Positions 11,301 to 18,964 of a stretch of 64,000 nucleotides of DNA are shown one piece after another (position 1 is the first letter of the stretch; each line of letters begins with the position of its first letter). Source of the DNA: Deltaproteobacteria bacterium (GTDB taxonomy: Bacteria; Myxococcota; Kuafuiibacteriia; Kuafuiibacteriales; Kuafuiibacteriaceae); contig JADJBV010000001.1 in the NCBI GenBank assembly GCA_016703535.1, positions 1,612,001 through 1,676,000 of the forward strand, written 5' to 3'. A program made the translations under genes and the position numbers. The notes under the pieces are model-generated. The model ran no database searches. It was not told the origin of the DNA and saw only the letters and a program-made list of their open reading frames with translations.

Positions 11301-11539
11301 TGACCGCGCAAGCCGGGGACGAAGGCGTCGACTACCTGAACCTGGAGCGGGAGGCCTTTATGGACCTGGTCGCCGATCGGCCCGAGGTGTTGAACGGCCT
11401 CTTTGTGGTCTTGGCCCGGCGCCTCCGGGAGCTGGTCGATCTCTCCCATGGGGCCGCCACTCCCACCAAAAGCGCCGGCCAGAAGGCGGCGGCCTCCGAA
11501 AACACCATCCCCCCGGGGGTGATGCGCTCCGGCGGCTAG
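8366..11539 (+). CDS. Nucleotide-transporter/MFS-like membrane protein fused to HEAT repeats and a cyclic nucleotide-binding domain
   Basis: This 1057-aa fusion has three parts. Residues about 20-415 form a polytopic membrane domain resembling ATP:ADP antiporter (NTT/Npt) or MFS carriers. Residues about 430-880 are helical HEAT-type repeats (for example DPEASVRAMAIWSAGQTKEL). Residues about 890-1035 form a cNMP-binding domain, with GEIVYREGDPGSSVYVIVSG and DLYAGDSFGQVSIL followed by the helical lid. No catalytic residues are apparent. A membrane carrier or sensor gated by cyclic nucleotide is inferred. ATG 8366 lies just after the radical SAM stop. Confidence 0.8.
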   Translation: MAPRKWLIGSVSRALDLSIVRARSLVRASLFSLIFVAGVTALKSSTNALFLARRDPRDLPYLYLATALAITLVTVYLGQRLSKSGAKNVLRTGVQVSAAVLAVLSVLAALDVRPALGALYVGGEVYATAINVMFWARLGEVFDVRTAKKVFGTAAAAGMAGATIGGLLVKFTAGLFPSVWWCGFAVVTLVLALPLLGQDRGGTAKAQGRQKKISFHSGLAYAAVDRFPRGVALLMLFLAVQTATVDYAFRTGAFHNEGGDEAGLAALFGILNAAVGISAIAFQLLITGPLLRRLGVFVFLSIVPVLTIFAGLWSMVDPAWFVPIFLLKTFEMMGSLSLYQPGLQLLYNPMPAQMRDSVRALVDGAIKKLGGAVGGILLILFGSFLEPRVILTIVVGIALLLLLFLRSLRAGYVTALQAKLGKKGVPVAGAIDPSDRSTKESLLKTLEDPDPGRVLTALSVLSRDPTIDLLPHFGALIAHPSEEVRLQAIERIEAAPKKAYAPLLIKVIQGNERRPKAQAAKALELVDHQAAVQVLRPFLEQAVFEGPELGLLAAAIRTHLAPGSDPEAQALAERRLEELLDRRRGTASERREVARLLGQLGPGPHAVRLATFLDDPEASVRAMAIWSAGQTKELSLVPKLIARLPDRTVRRAATTALASYGEAVVPALAATLDDRRLLVGHRVLVPKILRMIGTESAGSAMLFSNVQDDAFLRYVIVDELSRLRREHPEIEFERKRTEEAAIRRLRAYAYYLPIGLDLRAGGSAFQLLARAVDDRVRQNLTAGLKVLGLISDPVAMDGAIRGLLAGHHADACELIDMALQGSELRPLVLKALEQSYPTGIPGRAKERAYTLVEGRDVQLAMIAWETLRRLGEEPPDVKEPTQGEPLMPKSIVEKVFVLENVQLFHGLPVDDLAAVAALTTEGHAAPGEIVYREGDPGSSVYVIVSGEVHLLHGPELLMDLYAGDSFGQVSILDQGARPVTAQAGDEGVDYLNLEREAFMDLVADRPEVLNGLFVVLARRLRELVDLSHGAATPTKSAGQKAAASENTIPPGVMRSGG

Positions 11540-11578
11540 CCTCTTGCCTCGACGGGCCCCAGGCCCTTAGGTGAACGG

Positions 11579-12556
11579 ATGCGGCGGGGCCCCCTCCACC
11601 CGATCAGCGTGGCGCCGATGATGGACCACACCGATCGAAACTTCCGGGTCATGATGCGCATGATCTCTCGGCGGACGTTGCTCTACACCGAGATGATCAC
11701 CACCTACGCCATCCTGCACGGCAAGCGAGATCAACTCCTGGGCTTCGACGCCCTAGAGCGACCCCTCTCCTTGCAGCTTGGCGGCGACGACCCCGTAGCG
11801 CTCCAGGCCTGCGCCAAGATCGCCGAAGACCTGGGCTACGACGAGATCAACCTCAACTGCGGGTGCCCCTCGGACCGGGTCCAGAGCGGGCGTTTTGGGG
11901 CCTGCCTGATGGCCCACCCGGAGCGGGTCGCCGAGGGGGTGGCGGCGATGCGGGCCGCGGTTTCGCTGCCGGTGACGGTCAAACATCGCATCGGCATCGA
12001 CGACCAAGATCGCTACGAAGATCTCCGTCACTTCGTGGACGTGGTGGCCCAGGCCGGCGCCGATCGCTTCACCGTGCACGCGCGGAAGGCCTGGCTGAGC
12101 GGGCTCAGCCCCAAGGAGAACCGGACCATCCCGCCGCTCCGTTACGAAGACGTCTACCGGCTCAAGGCCGAACGCCCCGATCTGGCCATCGAGATCAACG
12201 GTGGGATCACCACCTTGGATCAAGCCACCCAAGCGCTGGAGCACACCGACGGGGTGATGATCGGCCGCGGGGTCTGCGATCATCCGCTGCTCTTCGCCGA
12301 CGTCGATCGTCGCTTCTACGGTGAGCCCGAACAATCGATCAGCCCGGCCCAGGTCCTGGAGGCCTTGATCCCCTACGTGGAGGCCCACCTGGCCCGGGGC
12401 GGCCGCTTGACCGGCTTCGCCCGCCACGCCTTGCCGCTGATGAACGGACGCCCGGGGGCCCGGGCCTACAAACGTTGGCTCAGCACCGAAGCCCCCAAAG
12501 CCGGCGCCGATCTTTCGGTGTGGCGGGCGGCGGTCACCCAGCTCAAGGCCGCGTGA
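11579..12556 (+). CDS. dusA: tRNA-dihydrouridine synthase A
   Basis: DusA is an FMN enzyme that reduces uridines in the tRNA D-loop (U20/U20a) using NADPH. The 325-aa product shows VAPMMDHTDRNFR at the N-terminus and NLNCGCPSDRVQSGRFGACLM with the catalytic cysteine loop. It also has VTVKHRIGID and the DusA-specific HARKAWLSGLSPKENR, then INGGI and GRGVCDHP in the FMN phosphate site. The length is typical. Its 3' end overlaps the convergent DUF4388 gene by 14 nt. Confidence 0.95.
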   Translation: MRRGPLHPISVAPMMDHTDRNFRVMMRMISRRTLLYTEMITTYAILHGKRDQLLGFDALERPLSLQLGGDDPVALQACAKIAEDLGYDEINLNCGCPSDRVQSGRFGACLMAHPERVAEGVAAMRAAVSLPVTVKHRIGIDDQDRYEDLRHFVDVVAQAGADRFTVHARKAWLSGLSPKENRTIPPLRYEDVYRLKAERPDLAIEINGGITTLDQATQALEHTDGVMIGRGVCDHPLLFADVDRRFYGEPEQSISPAQVLEALIPYVEAHLARGGRLTGFARHALPLMNGRPGARAYKRWLSTEAPKAGADLSVWRAAVTQLKAA

Positions 12557-13304
12557 GGGTCAGGTAGCTGCCGCCGAGCAAGATGCTGAGGCATCGGCAG
12601 GTCTCGAAGCGATTGAAGGGCGCCCGATCGATCAAGGTCTGGACATCGGTGCCGGGCAAGGCCAACTCGTGGATCAGCCGTTCGTTGTCGCCGATGGGCA
12701 GGCGGGCGTCGGATTCGGTGGTCTCATCGGTGGGGAAGACCAGGTCTTCGCTCTCTTCCTCCGGGGGCAACTCCTCCCGATCGAGGACCGTGTAGTTGGG
12801 CGATGGGATTCGCTCCTGGATCGTGGGCCACTCGTCGATCAGCACGATGCCCTGGAGCAAGAGGTACTCGACGCTGATCGGCTCGAGCCAACCCGTGCCC
12901 CCGGACATCGGCCCTTCCTCGAAGGCGTAGGTCCCGGTCTTCCAGGTGAAGACCTCGAAGATCAGGTCGGTCGCCAGCAAGGTCACGTATTGGCGGATGC
13001 TCTCTTCGGTCGCGTAGCCCAGCTCGACCAAGATCTTGGCCAAGGGCGCGCCGCTTTCGACCCGCTTCTTCAAGGCCATGCCCAGCTCGCCGTGGGTCAA
13101 GAGGCCCGCCCGCTGCAGGCGAGTGCCCAACTTGGCGTCGCTGGGGCGATCGGTCTCGGCGCCGATCACCCAGGCCTCCGAGAGGCGCAGGGTGATCTCT
13201 TCGGTGGGGCTCTCCAGCACCAACAGGCCGGACTTGTTGCCCTTCACGATCAGCTGCAACAGATCCGGCAGCCCGTACTCCTCGACGTTGCCCCTGAGGG
13301 CCAT
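12543..13304 (-). CDS. DUF4388 (PatA-type) domain protein
   Basis: The 253-aa soluble protein begins ALRGNVEEYGLPDLLQLIVKGNKSGLLVL, the signature of the DUF4388 domain found in gliding and predatory bacteria and cyanobacterial PatA proteins. A second helical region (LGTRLQRAGLLTHGELGMALKKRVESGAPLAKILVELGY) resembles the N-terminal domain of type II/IV secretion ATPases (MshEN-like). A signalling or polarity role is inferred. It is the last gene of the leftward fabD operon, 32 nt after the ABC ATPase gene. Confidence 0.8.
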   Translation of the reverse strand: MALRGNVEEYGLPDLLQLIVKGNKSGLLVLESPTEEITLRLSEAWVIGAETDRPSDAKLGTRLQRAGLLTHGELGMALKKRVESGAPLAKILVELGYATEESIRQYVTLLATDLIFEVFTWKTGTYAFEEGPMSGGTGWLEPISVEYLLLQGIVLIDEWPTIQERIPSPNYTVLDREELPPEEESEDLVFPTDETTESDARLPIGDNERLIHELALPGTDVQTLIDRAPFNRFETCRCLSILLGGSYLTLTRP

Positions 13305-13336
13305 GGCGGCAAGCTACTACGCGAAAAGCGAGGCGG

Positions 13337-14347
13337 CTACTCGGCGTTGGGTGGGGTGGACGCGGCTTTCCCGAACACCGCCTGCATCACGTCCTCCAGG
13401 GGCGGATCCTCCACCCGGAGGTCGGCCACCGGGGCCTGGTCCAAGATCCGCCGGACCGCCTCGGTCACCGCCTGGGGAGGCGCCAAGAGCTCCAAGGTCA
13501 ACTCGGCCTCCATCCCCAGCCGCATCGGGCTCGGACCCGAAAACAAGGCGGCCCGTTGGCCTTGATCGAGGGGGCGCTCCAGCCGGACCCGGATCAACTT
13601 CTCGGGTTTGGTCGCCGCCACCAGGCCGGCCAGGGCGCCGTCGTAGCGGAGTTGGCCGGCGTGGATCACGATCACCCGGGGACAAAGGGCCGCCACGTCG
13701 TCCATGTAGTGGCTGGTCAAGATGATGGTGGCCCCGGTCTCCTCGTTGTAGCGCTGGATGAAGCGGCGCATGGTCGCCTGCATGGTCACGTCGAGGCCGA
13801 TGGTCGGCTCGTCGAGGAACAAGACCTTGGGCCGGTGGATCAGGGCCGCCGCCAGCTCACACTTCATGCGTTCACCGAGGGACAACTGGCGGGTCGGCTT
13901 TTCGAGGAGCGGCCCCAGGTCCAAAAGTTCGGTCAACTCGGCCAAGGTCCGGCGGTAGGCCTCGGGGGGCACCTCGTAGACCGCCCGGTTCAGCTCCAGG
14001 GTGTCGATCGGCGGCAGGTCCCAGAGGAGCTGCTGCTTTTGGCCCATCACCAAGCTGATCTGCTTGAGCAAGGCCCGGGGCCGACCCCGGGGATCCAGGC
14101 CGAGGACCTTGGCCTGGCCGGCGCTGGGCCGGAGCAGGCCCGCCAACATCTTCAAGGTGGTGGTCTTGCCGGCCCCGTTGGGGCCCAAAAAGCCGACCCT
14201 TTCGCCGGGTTGAATGGAGAAGCTGACGTCCCGGACCGCGTGGACCTCTTCCCGCTCCCGCACGAACAGGGATCGCAAGGCAGCTTGCAAACCCGCTCGT
14301 TTTTTGGCGACACGATAGGTCTTGGAGAGGCCAAGGACCTCGATCAT
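13337..14347 (-). CDS. ABC transporter ATP-binding protein (ABC-2 export type)
   Basis: The 336-aa product has Walker A GPNGAGKTT, a Q-loop, a divergent signature LSLGER (not LSGGQ), Walker B VLFLDEPTIGLD and the switch SHYMDD. A C-terminal extension of about 90 aa resembles the DUF4162 domain of ABC-2 exporters. The start ATG at 14347 overlaps the stop of the RING-like gene by ATGA; the longer open frame to 14440 would run inside that gene. No ABC-2 permease is in the window, so the exported substrate is unknown. Confidence 0.88.
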   Translation of the reverse strand: MIEVLGLSKTYRVAKKRAGLQAALRSLFVREREEVHAVRDVSFSIQPGERVGFLGPNGAGKTTTLKMLAGLLRPSAGQAKVLGLDPRGRPRALLKQISLVMGQKQQLLWDLPPIDTLELNRAVYEVPPEAYRRTLAELTELLDLGPLLEKPTRQLSLGERMKCELAAALIHRPKVLFLDEPTIGLDVTMQATMRRFIQRYNEETGATIILTSHYMDDVAALCPRVIVIHAGQLRYDGALAGLVAATKPEKLIRVRLERPLDQGQRAALFSGPSPMRLGMEAELTLELLAPPQAVTEAVRRILDQAPVADLRVEDPPLEDVMQAVFGKAASTPPNAE

Positions 14348-15123
14348 GCCGGGGCCTCGAAGGGTCGATGGGCGCTGTTGCCGCAGGCGCCGCAGGTGCC
14401 GACCCTCCGCCAACAATCCAGGTGGTGGGCCCCTTGGCACTTTTCGCAGCGTACCCAGGCCTCACCGTCCTTCTTGAAGTCGGTACAGATCGCGCAGGCC
14501 ACCTTGCTGCCGGCCGGCAAGAGGTTGGGGCTCTTGACCAGCCGATCCAACACCGCGGCCAATTGGGCGGCGGTGGCCATGGTGGCGGTCAAGGCGTCGG
14601 CGCTGAAGTTGGCGCCGTGGACCGTCAAGGTCAGGTAACCTCCTCGGCTCAGGACCTCCAAACCTTTGGCGCTGGCGGTTTGATAGACGTCGGTCAAGGC
14701 CACGGTCGTCGCTTCCAAAAAACGCGCCGAAAGCGCCGGATCATCGGCCCGCATGGTGGTCTGGCCAGCGACCAAGGTGGCGTTCGGGGGTTCGACCGAC
14801 TTTACGTGTTCCAGGCCCGCCGGGACCTTGGGGGCGTCCCAGCCAAAATAAAAACGTACCGTGTTGGCCAGGTCGGGCAGGGCGGTGGTGGCCGCGGCCT
14901 GACGACCGGCGTCGCTGAGCTTGAGGGTGACCGTGCGCCCGTCGAGTTCGGCCCGGAGCTCCGGATCCGCGCTCCCCGCCGAGAGGCGCCCGGCGATCCG
15001 CTGGCTGGCTTCGGTCAAGGCCGGCAGCTGGCGTTGTTGGCGACCCCGGCCGAGCAGATATACGCCGACGCCGCCCCCCAAAACTCCGAGCAGCAGCAAC
15101 AGCAGCAAAAATAGGGAGGACAT
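14344..15123 (-). CDS. Membrane-anchored protein with RING-like zinc finger
   Basis: The 259-aa product starts with one hydrophobic anchor (MSSLFLLLLLLLGVLGGGVGVYLLG). A central domain of about 180 aa has no family I recognise. It ends with CAICTDFKKDGEAWVRCEKCQGAHHLDCWRRVGTCGACG, a Cys/His spacing (C..C, C..C, H..C, C..C) like RING/PHD-type cross-brace fingers. Its ATG overlaps the fabG stop (TGATG) and its stop overlaps the ABC ATPase start (ATGA). It is therefore firmly inside a translationally coupled operon. Function unknown; a zinc-binding adaptor is inferred. Confidence 0.75.
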   Translation of the reverse strand: MSSLFLLLLLLLGVLGGGVGVYLLGRGRQQRQLPALTEASQRIAGRLSAGSADPELRAELDGRTVTLKLSDAGRQAAATTALPDLANTVRFYFGWDAPKVPAGLEHVKSVEPPNATLVAGQTTMRADDPALSARFLEATTVALTDVYQTASAKGLEVLSRGGYLTLTVHGANFSADALTATMATAAQLAAVLDRLVKSPNLLPAGSKVACAICTDFKKDGEAWVRCEKCQGAHHLDCWRRVGTCGACGNSAHRPFEAPA

Positions 15124-15872
15124 CACATGTAGAGCCCGCCGTTGACCGACAAGACCTGCCCGGTCACGTAGCGAGCCCGCTCCGACGAAAGCCAAGTGAC
15201 GGCGTCGGCGATGTCCTCGGCCGAACCCATGGCGCCGAGGGGGATCTGGGAGAGCAGGGCGGCCCGCATGGTTTCGGTCATGCCTTTGGTCATGTCGGTG
15301 TCGATGAAGCCGGGCGAGACCACGTTGCAAGTGATGTTGCGGGAGGCCAACTCTCGGGCCAGGGACTTGCTGAGGCCCTCCAGCGCCGACTTGGTGGCGG
15401 CGTAGGCCGACTGGCCGGTGTTGCCCATCTCGCCCACCACCGAACCCATCATGATGATCCGGCCCCAGCGGGCCTTCATCATGGCCCGGCAGGCGGCCCG
15501 GGACAGGGTGTAGGCGCCAAAGACGTTGGTCTTGAAGATCTTCTCCAGGTCTTCGTCCTTGAAGCGCATCACCAGCCCATCGATGGCGACTCCGGCGTTG
15601 TTCACCAACACGTGCAGGCCACCCTTGGACTTCACCAGGGCGTCGATCGCGGCCTGACCCGCCGCCGCGTCGCCGACGTCGAAGCGGACCATCTCACCTT
15701 TGCCGTGGTGGGCCCTCAACGCATCCACCGTCTCTTGGGCGGCGATCTCGTTGGAGGTGAAGGAGATGGTGACGTCGGCGCCCTCTTTGGCCAAGGCCAA
15801 GGCGCAGGCCTTGCCGATGCCGCGGGAGCCGCCGGTGACCAACGCAATCTTTCCGGAGAGACCGAGATCCAT
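15123..15872 (-). CDS. fabG: 3-oxoacyl-[ACP] reductase
   Basis: FabG reduces 3-ketoacyl-ACP with NADPH in fatty-acid elongation. The 249-aa short-chain dehydrogenase has TGGSRGIG at 13-20 and NNAG at 91-94. The catalytic S144, Y157 and K161 lie in GSVVGEMGNTGQSAYAATK, followed by PGFIDTDMT. It ends VTGQVLSVNGGLYM, as FabG proteins do. It sits in the operon headed by fabD, with one small unknown gene between them. Confidence 0.95.
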   Translation of the reverse strand: MDLGLSGKIALVTGGSRGIGKACALALAKEGADVTISFTSNEIAAQETVDALRAHHGKGEMVRFDVGDAAAGQAAIDALVKSKGGLHVLVNNAGVAIDGLVMRFKDEDLEKIFKTNVFGAYTLSRAACRAMMKARWGRIIMMGSVVGEMGNTGQSAYAATKSALEGLSKSLARELASRNITCNVVSPGFIDTDMTKGMTETMRAALLSQIPLGAMGSAEDIADAVTWLSSERARYVTGQVLSVNGGLYM

Positions 15873-15923
15873 GGGCTGGAACTAGCCCTTCCTCCCAGCC
15901 GTGGCAACGTCGCCGAAGGGCCC

Positions 15924-16448
15924 TCAGCCCAGCTTCTCGAGGCGCTCCAGGATCGGCTCGAGGGCCCGCTCTTCTTCATCGACCGCGAGGCCAATGGCCC
16001 GGGCGCCGTCGAGGAAGGCCAGCAGCACCATCAACACCTGGAGGGCCTCTCGTTCATGGCCCTCGTGGTGATCGGTCATCAAGTGGTCCAGGTGCCGAAA
16101 CAACTTCTGAAAGTCCCGGAAGCTGGCGGCCGGCGGCAGATCCGGCAGCGGCCCCGTCGAGTGGGTCAACGGCAAAAACACGAAGCCGATCCCGGACAAG
16201 GCCAAGGTGCGGCCATCGTCGAGCCAAAGCCGCAGGTAGCGGGTCCCGGTGTCGGGGCTGCGGTCGTCCTCCACCTGGACCACCTGGCCCATCGCAAAAC
16301 GCAGCTGCTTACCGCTGTCGTTTTCCAGCACCGTCACCGGCGCCAGCGGGTTGCCGTGATCTTCGACGAGGGTGAAGGTCCGGGGCATGCGCTCCAGCCG
16401 CTCTCGCAAGGCAACTTGCGCTTCGATCCCCCGGAGCGGCTCGGCCAT
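15924..16448 (-). CDS. Conserved-looking protein of unknown function (174 aa)
   Basis: I do not recognise this protein. It has no signal peptide or membrane segment. The N-terminal half looks beta-rich (FTLVEDHGNPLAPVTVLENDSGKQLRFAMGQVVQVEDD) and the C-terminal half helical, with an acidic end. It starts 4 nt after the fabD stop and ends 51 nt before fabG, so it is co-transcribed with fatty-acid synthesis genes. The position suggests an accessory role, but nothing in the sequence shows one. Confidence 0.65.
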   Translation of the reverse strand: MAEPLRGIEAQVALRERLERMPRTFTLVEDHGNPLAPVTVLENDSGKQLRFAMGQVVQVEDDRSPDTGTRYLRLWLDDGRTLALSGIGFVFLPLTHSTGPLPDLPPAASFRDFQKLFRHLDHLMTDHHEGHEREALQVLMVLLAFLDGARAIGLAVDEEERALEPILERLEKLG

Positions 16449-16452
16449 CGGT

Positions 16453-17395
16453 TCAAGATCCCAAGGCGGCCAGGGTCTTCTCCAGGCTGTCCACGTCCTC
16501 CACGTTGAGGACCTTGAGGTTGCGATCGATCCGGCGGGCCAGGCCCATCAACACCTTGCCGGGACCGATCTCGATGGCGGTGGTCTCACCGGCTCCAACC
16601 AAAAACTGCACGGTCTCTACCCAACGCACGGGGGCGGTCACTTGTTCGACCAACAGGGCCTTGATCCGGGAGGCGTCGCCGTTGGGCTGGGCCTCCACGT
16701 TGGTGACCACCTTCGCGTTTGGGGTGGACACGGCGATCCCATCGAGGGCCAACGGCGAGCCCCCGGGCGGCCGGCGCCATCAGGGGCGAATGAAACGGGG
16801 CGCTGACCGGCAGCGGCGCGATCTTCTTGGCGCCCCGTTCGGTCAAGGCGCGGCCCGCGGCCTCGACCCCGGCGGCGCTCCCGGAGATCACCGTCTGTTC
16901 GGTGGAGTTGAAGTTGGCCGCGACCACCACCTGGCCCATCTCGGCCCCGACCTTTTCGCAGACCGCCTTCACCTCGTCCGGCAACAGGCCCAACACCGCG
17001 GCCATGGCGCCTTGGCCGAGGGGCACCGCCTCCTGCATCAGACGACCGCGTTCTCGCACCAGCCGGACCGCGTCGGCGAAGGCCAAGGCCCCCACCGCCA
17101 CCAAAGCCGACCACTCGCCCAAGCTGTGCCCGGCCGCGAAGTTCACCTTCAGGTCCGGGCGCCGCTCGAGGAGCACCCGGTGGGCGGCGATACTGGTGGT
17201 CAGGATCGCCGGTTGGGTCAGTTCGGTCCGCTTCAGGTCCTCTTCGGGGCCCTCGAAACACTTGCTGCTGAGGCTGAATCCCAAGGCCGCGTCGGCCTCT
17301 TCAAAGGTGCGGCGTGCCACCGGGAAAACGTCGACCAGGGCCTTGCCCATGCCGACCGATTGGCTGCCTTGTCCGGGAAAGAGGAGGGTGACCAC
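16453..17395 (-). pseudogene. fabD: Malonyl-CoA:ACP transacylase, interrupted by a single-base frameshift
   Basis: FabD loads malonyl groups onto ACP. The first 210 residues are canonical: LFPGQGSQSVGMG, the active-site serine S91 in GHSLGEWS, and H202 in APFHSPLMAPAA. After that, near 16752-16790, the frame is lost. The correct C-terminus resumes in another frame as LALDGIAVSTPNAKVVTNVEAQPNGDA and runs to 16453, ending with the usual EIGPGKVLMGLARRID. Deleting one base (for example in the C-run at 16760-16764) restores a protein collinear with E. coli FabD. Because FabD is essential and both halves are intact, a sequencing or assembly error is the likeliest cause. The start is GTG 17395. Confidence 0.9.
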
Positions 17396-17488
17396 CGCCC
17401 TCTGCTAGCGACCGGAGCAGGCCCAGGCAACCGAAGAGCGCGCTTTTCCGCTTCTAAGGCGTGGTCCAGGTGCGGTAATGCCGGGGCC

Positions 17489-18469
17489 ATGGTTAGGGCC
17501 CGCATCCTCGGCACTGGACGTTATGCTCCCGCGAAGGTCGTCAGCAACGAGGACCTCTCGAAGACCATCGATACCACCGATGAGTGGATCTACTCCCGCA
17601 CCGGCATCAAGACCCGGCACATCGCCGCCGAGGGGGAACAGACCTCGGACCTGGCGGTCGCGGCCGCGAAAAACGCCCTGGAGATGGCCGGCAAAAAGGC
17701 CAGTGACCTCGACCTGATCGTGGTCGGGACCATCTCCTCCGATCTGCACATGCCGTCGTGTGCGGTCTACGTGCAGGCCAAGTTGGGCGCCAAGTGCCCG
17801 GCCTTCGACGTCTCCGCCGCGTGCGCCGGCTCGATCTACGGCCTGTCCATCGCCGAACAGTTCGTGAGCACCGGGGCCAAGAAGTGCGTCCTGGTGATCG
17901 GCGTCGAGTTGTTGTCGCGGCTGGTCGACTGGAAGGATCGCAACACCTGCGTGCTCTTCGGCGACGCCGCTGGCGCGATGATCGTCGGCCCGAGCAACGA
18001 CGATCGCCGGGGCATCCTCTCGACCCACCTGCACGCCGACGGGAACGTCGCCGACATCTTGACCATCCCGGCCGGCGGATCGGTCCACCCGATCACCGCC
18101 CAGGCGGTGGAGCAGGGCCTGCAGTACATCAAGATGAACGGCCGCGAGGTCTACAAGGTCGCGGTCCGCTCTTTGGAAGAGGTGGTCCGAGAAGCCCTGG
18201 CGGCCAACAAGATGAGCGTCAGCGACGTGACCCACGTGGTCCCGCACCAGGCCAACATCCGGATCATCGACACCGTGTTGGAGCGCCTGGAGATCCCCCG
18301 GGAGAAGGCGATCCTCAACATCGATCGCTACGGCAACACCTCGAGCGCCTCGGTCCCCATCACGCTGGACGAGGGCGTCCGGGGCGGGCGGATCCGTGAA
18401 GGCGACGTGGTCGCCATGATGGCCATCGGCGCGGGCATGGCGTGGGGCAGCGCTTTGGTTCGCTGGTAG
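17489..18469 (+). CDS. fabH: 3-oxoacyl-[ACP] synthase III (KAS III)
   Basis: FabH starts fatty-acid synthesis by condensing acyl-CoA with malonyl-ACP. The 326-aa product begins with ILGTGRYAPAKVVSNEDL. The catalytic triad is clear: C112 in SAACAGSIYG, H253 in VVPHQANIRI and N283 in DRYGNTSSAS. ATG 17489 gives the normal family length; the longer open frame lies over fabD. It is divergent from fabD and convergent with rpmF, an arrangement unlike the usual co-directional yceD-rpmF-plsX-fabH-fabD order. Confidence 0.96.
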   Translation: MVRARILGTGRYAPAKVVSNEDLSKTIDTTDEWIYSRTGIKTRHIAAEGEQTSDLAVAAAKNALEMAGKKASDLDLIVVGTISSDLHMPSCAVYVQAKLGAKCPAFDVSAACAGSIYGLSIAEQFVSTGAKKCVLVIGVELLSRLVDWKDRNTCVLFGDAAGAMIVGPSNDDRRGILSTHLHADGNVADILTIPAGGSVHPITAQAVEQGLQYIKMNGREVYKVAVRSLEEVVREALAANKMSVSDVTHVVPHQANIRIIDTVLERLEIPREKAILNIDRYGNTSSASVPITLDEGVRGGRIREGDVVAMMAIGAGMAWGSALVRW

Positions 18470-18696
18470 TGCGCTCGCTCGTTCTCTCGACGAAACGCAA
18501 AGCGGCCTGAGGGGCCGGCACTCCGGCGCCGTTCGCTCAGGTCTTGGTGGCAAGAGGACCTGCGGTCCTTGGGGAACGGTCCCGTCCTGGCGCAAAGAAG
18601 GACCTTCGCCCGGGGGGGCTTTGGGCGAACGGGTCCGTCATCCGAAAGGGATGGGCCGTCGCTGGAATGGGCCTGGAGGGGAGGCCGCCCGGGGCT
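18470..18696. terminator. Hairpin-rich intergenic region between convergent fabH and rpmF
   Basis: This 227-nt gap separates two convergent genes and holds several short inverted repeats. They include TTCGCCC at 18605-18611 paired with GGGCGAA at 18623-18629, AGGACC-TGC-GGTCCT near 18555, and CATCC-GAAAG-GGATG near 18640. No T-run typical of an intrinsic terminator follows. A bidirectional termination role is inferred from position. Confidence 0.4.
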
Positions 18697-18879
18697 TCAG
18701 TCTTGGGCGACGTTGATGACGGTCTTGTCACCGTACCAACCGCAAGCGGCACAAATGCGGTGCGGGGCCTTGGCCGCCGCACAGTTCGGGCACTTGGAGA
18801 AGCTGGGGCGGGTGAGCGCGTCGTGAGAGCGCTGCTGACCGCGACGAGAACGTGACTTACGCTTCCGAGGAACTGCCAT
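18697..18879 (-). CDS. rpmF: 50S ribosomal protein L32
   Basis: The 60-aa protein begins MAVPRKRKSRSRRGQQRSHD, the basic L32 N-terminus. It has the four-cysteine zinc ribbon C30-x2-C33 and C43-x2-C46 in CPNCAAAKAPHRICAAC, then GWYGDKTVI. This is the zinc-containing form. It follows yceD on the same strand by 85 nt, the conserved yceD-rpmF pair, but plsX does not follow. Confidence 0.96.
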   Translation of the reverse strand: MAVPRKRKSRSRRGQQRSHDALTRPSFSKCPNCAAAKAPHRICAACGWYGDKTVINVAQD

Positions 18880-18964
18880 AGCGGGGCTGTCTTTCGCCGT
18901 GCGGCCCCACGTTAGTCAACGAAAAAGGCGAAGGGCCGACCGAGGAAGTTTGCCCTCGACGGGC

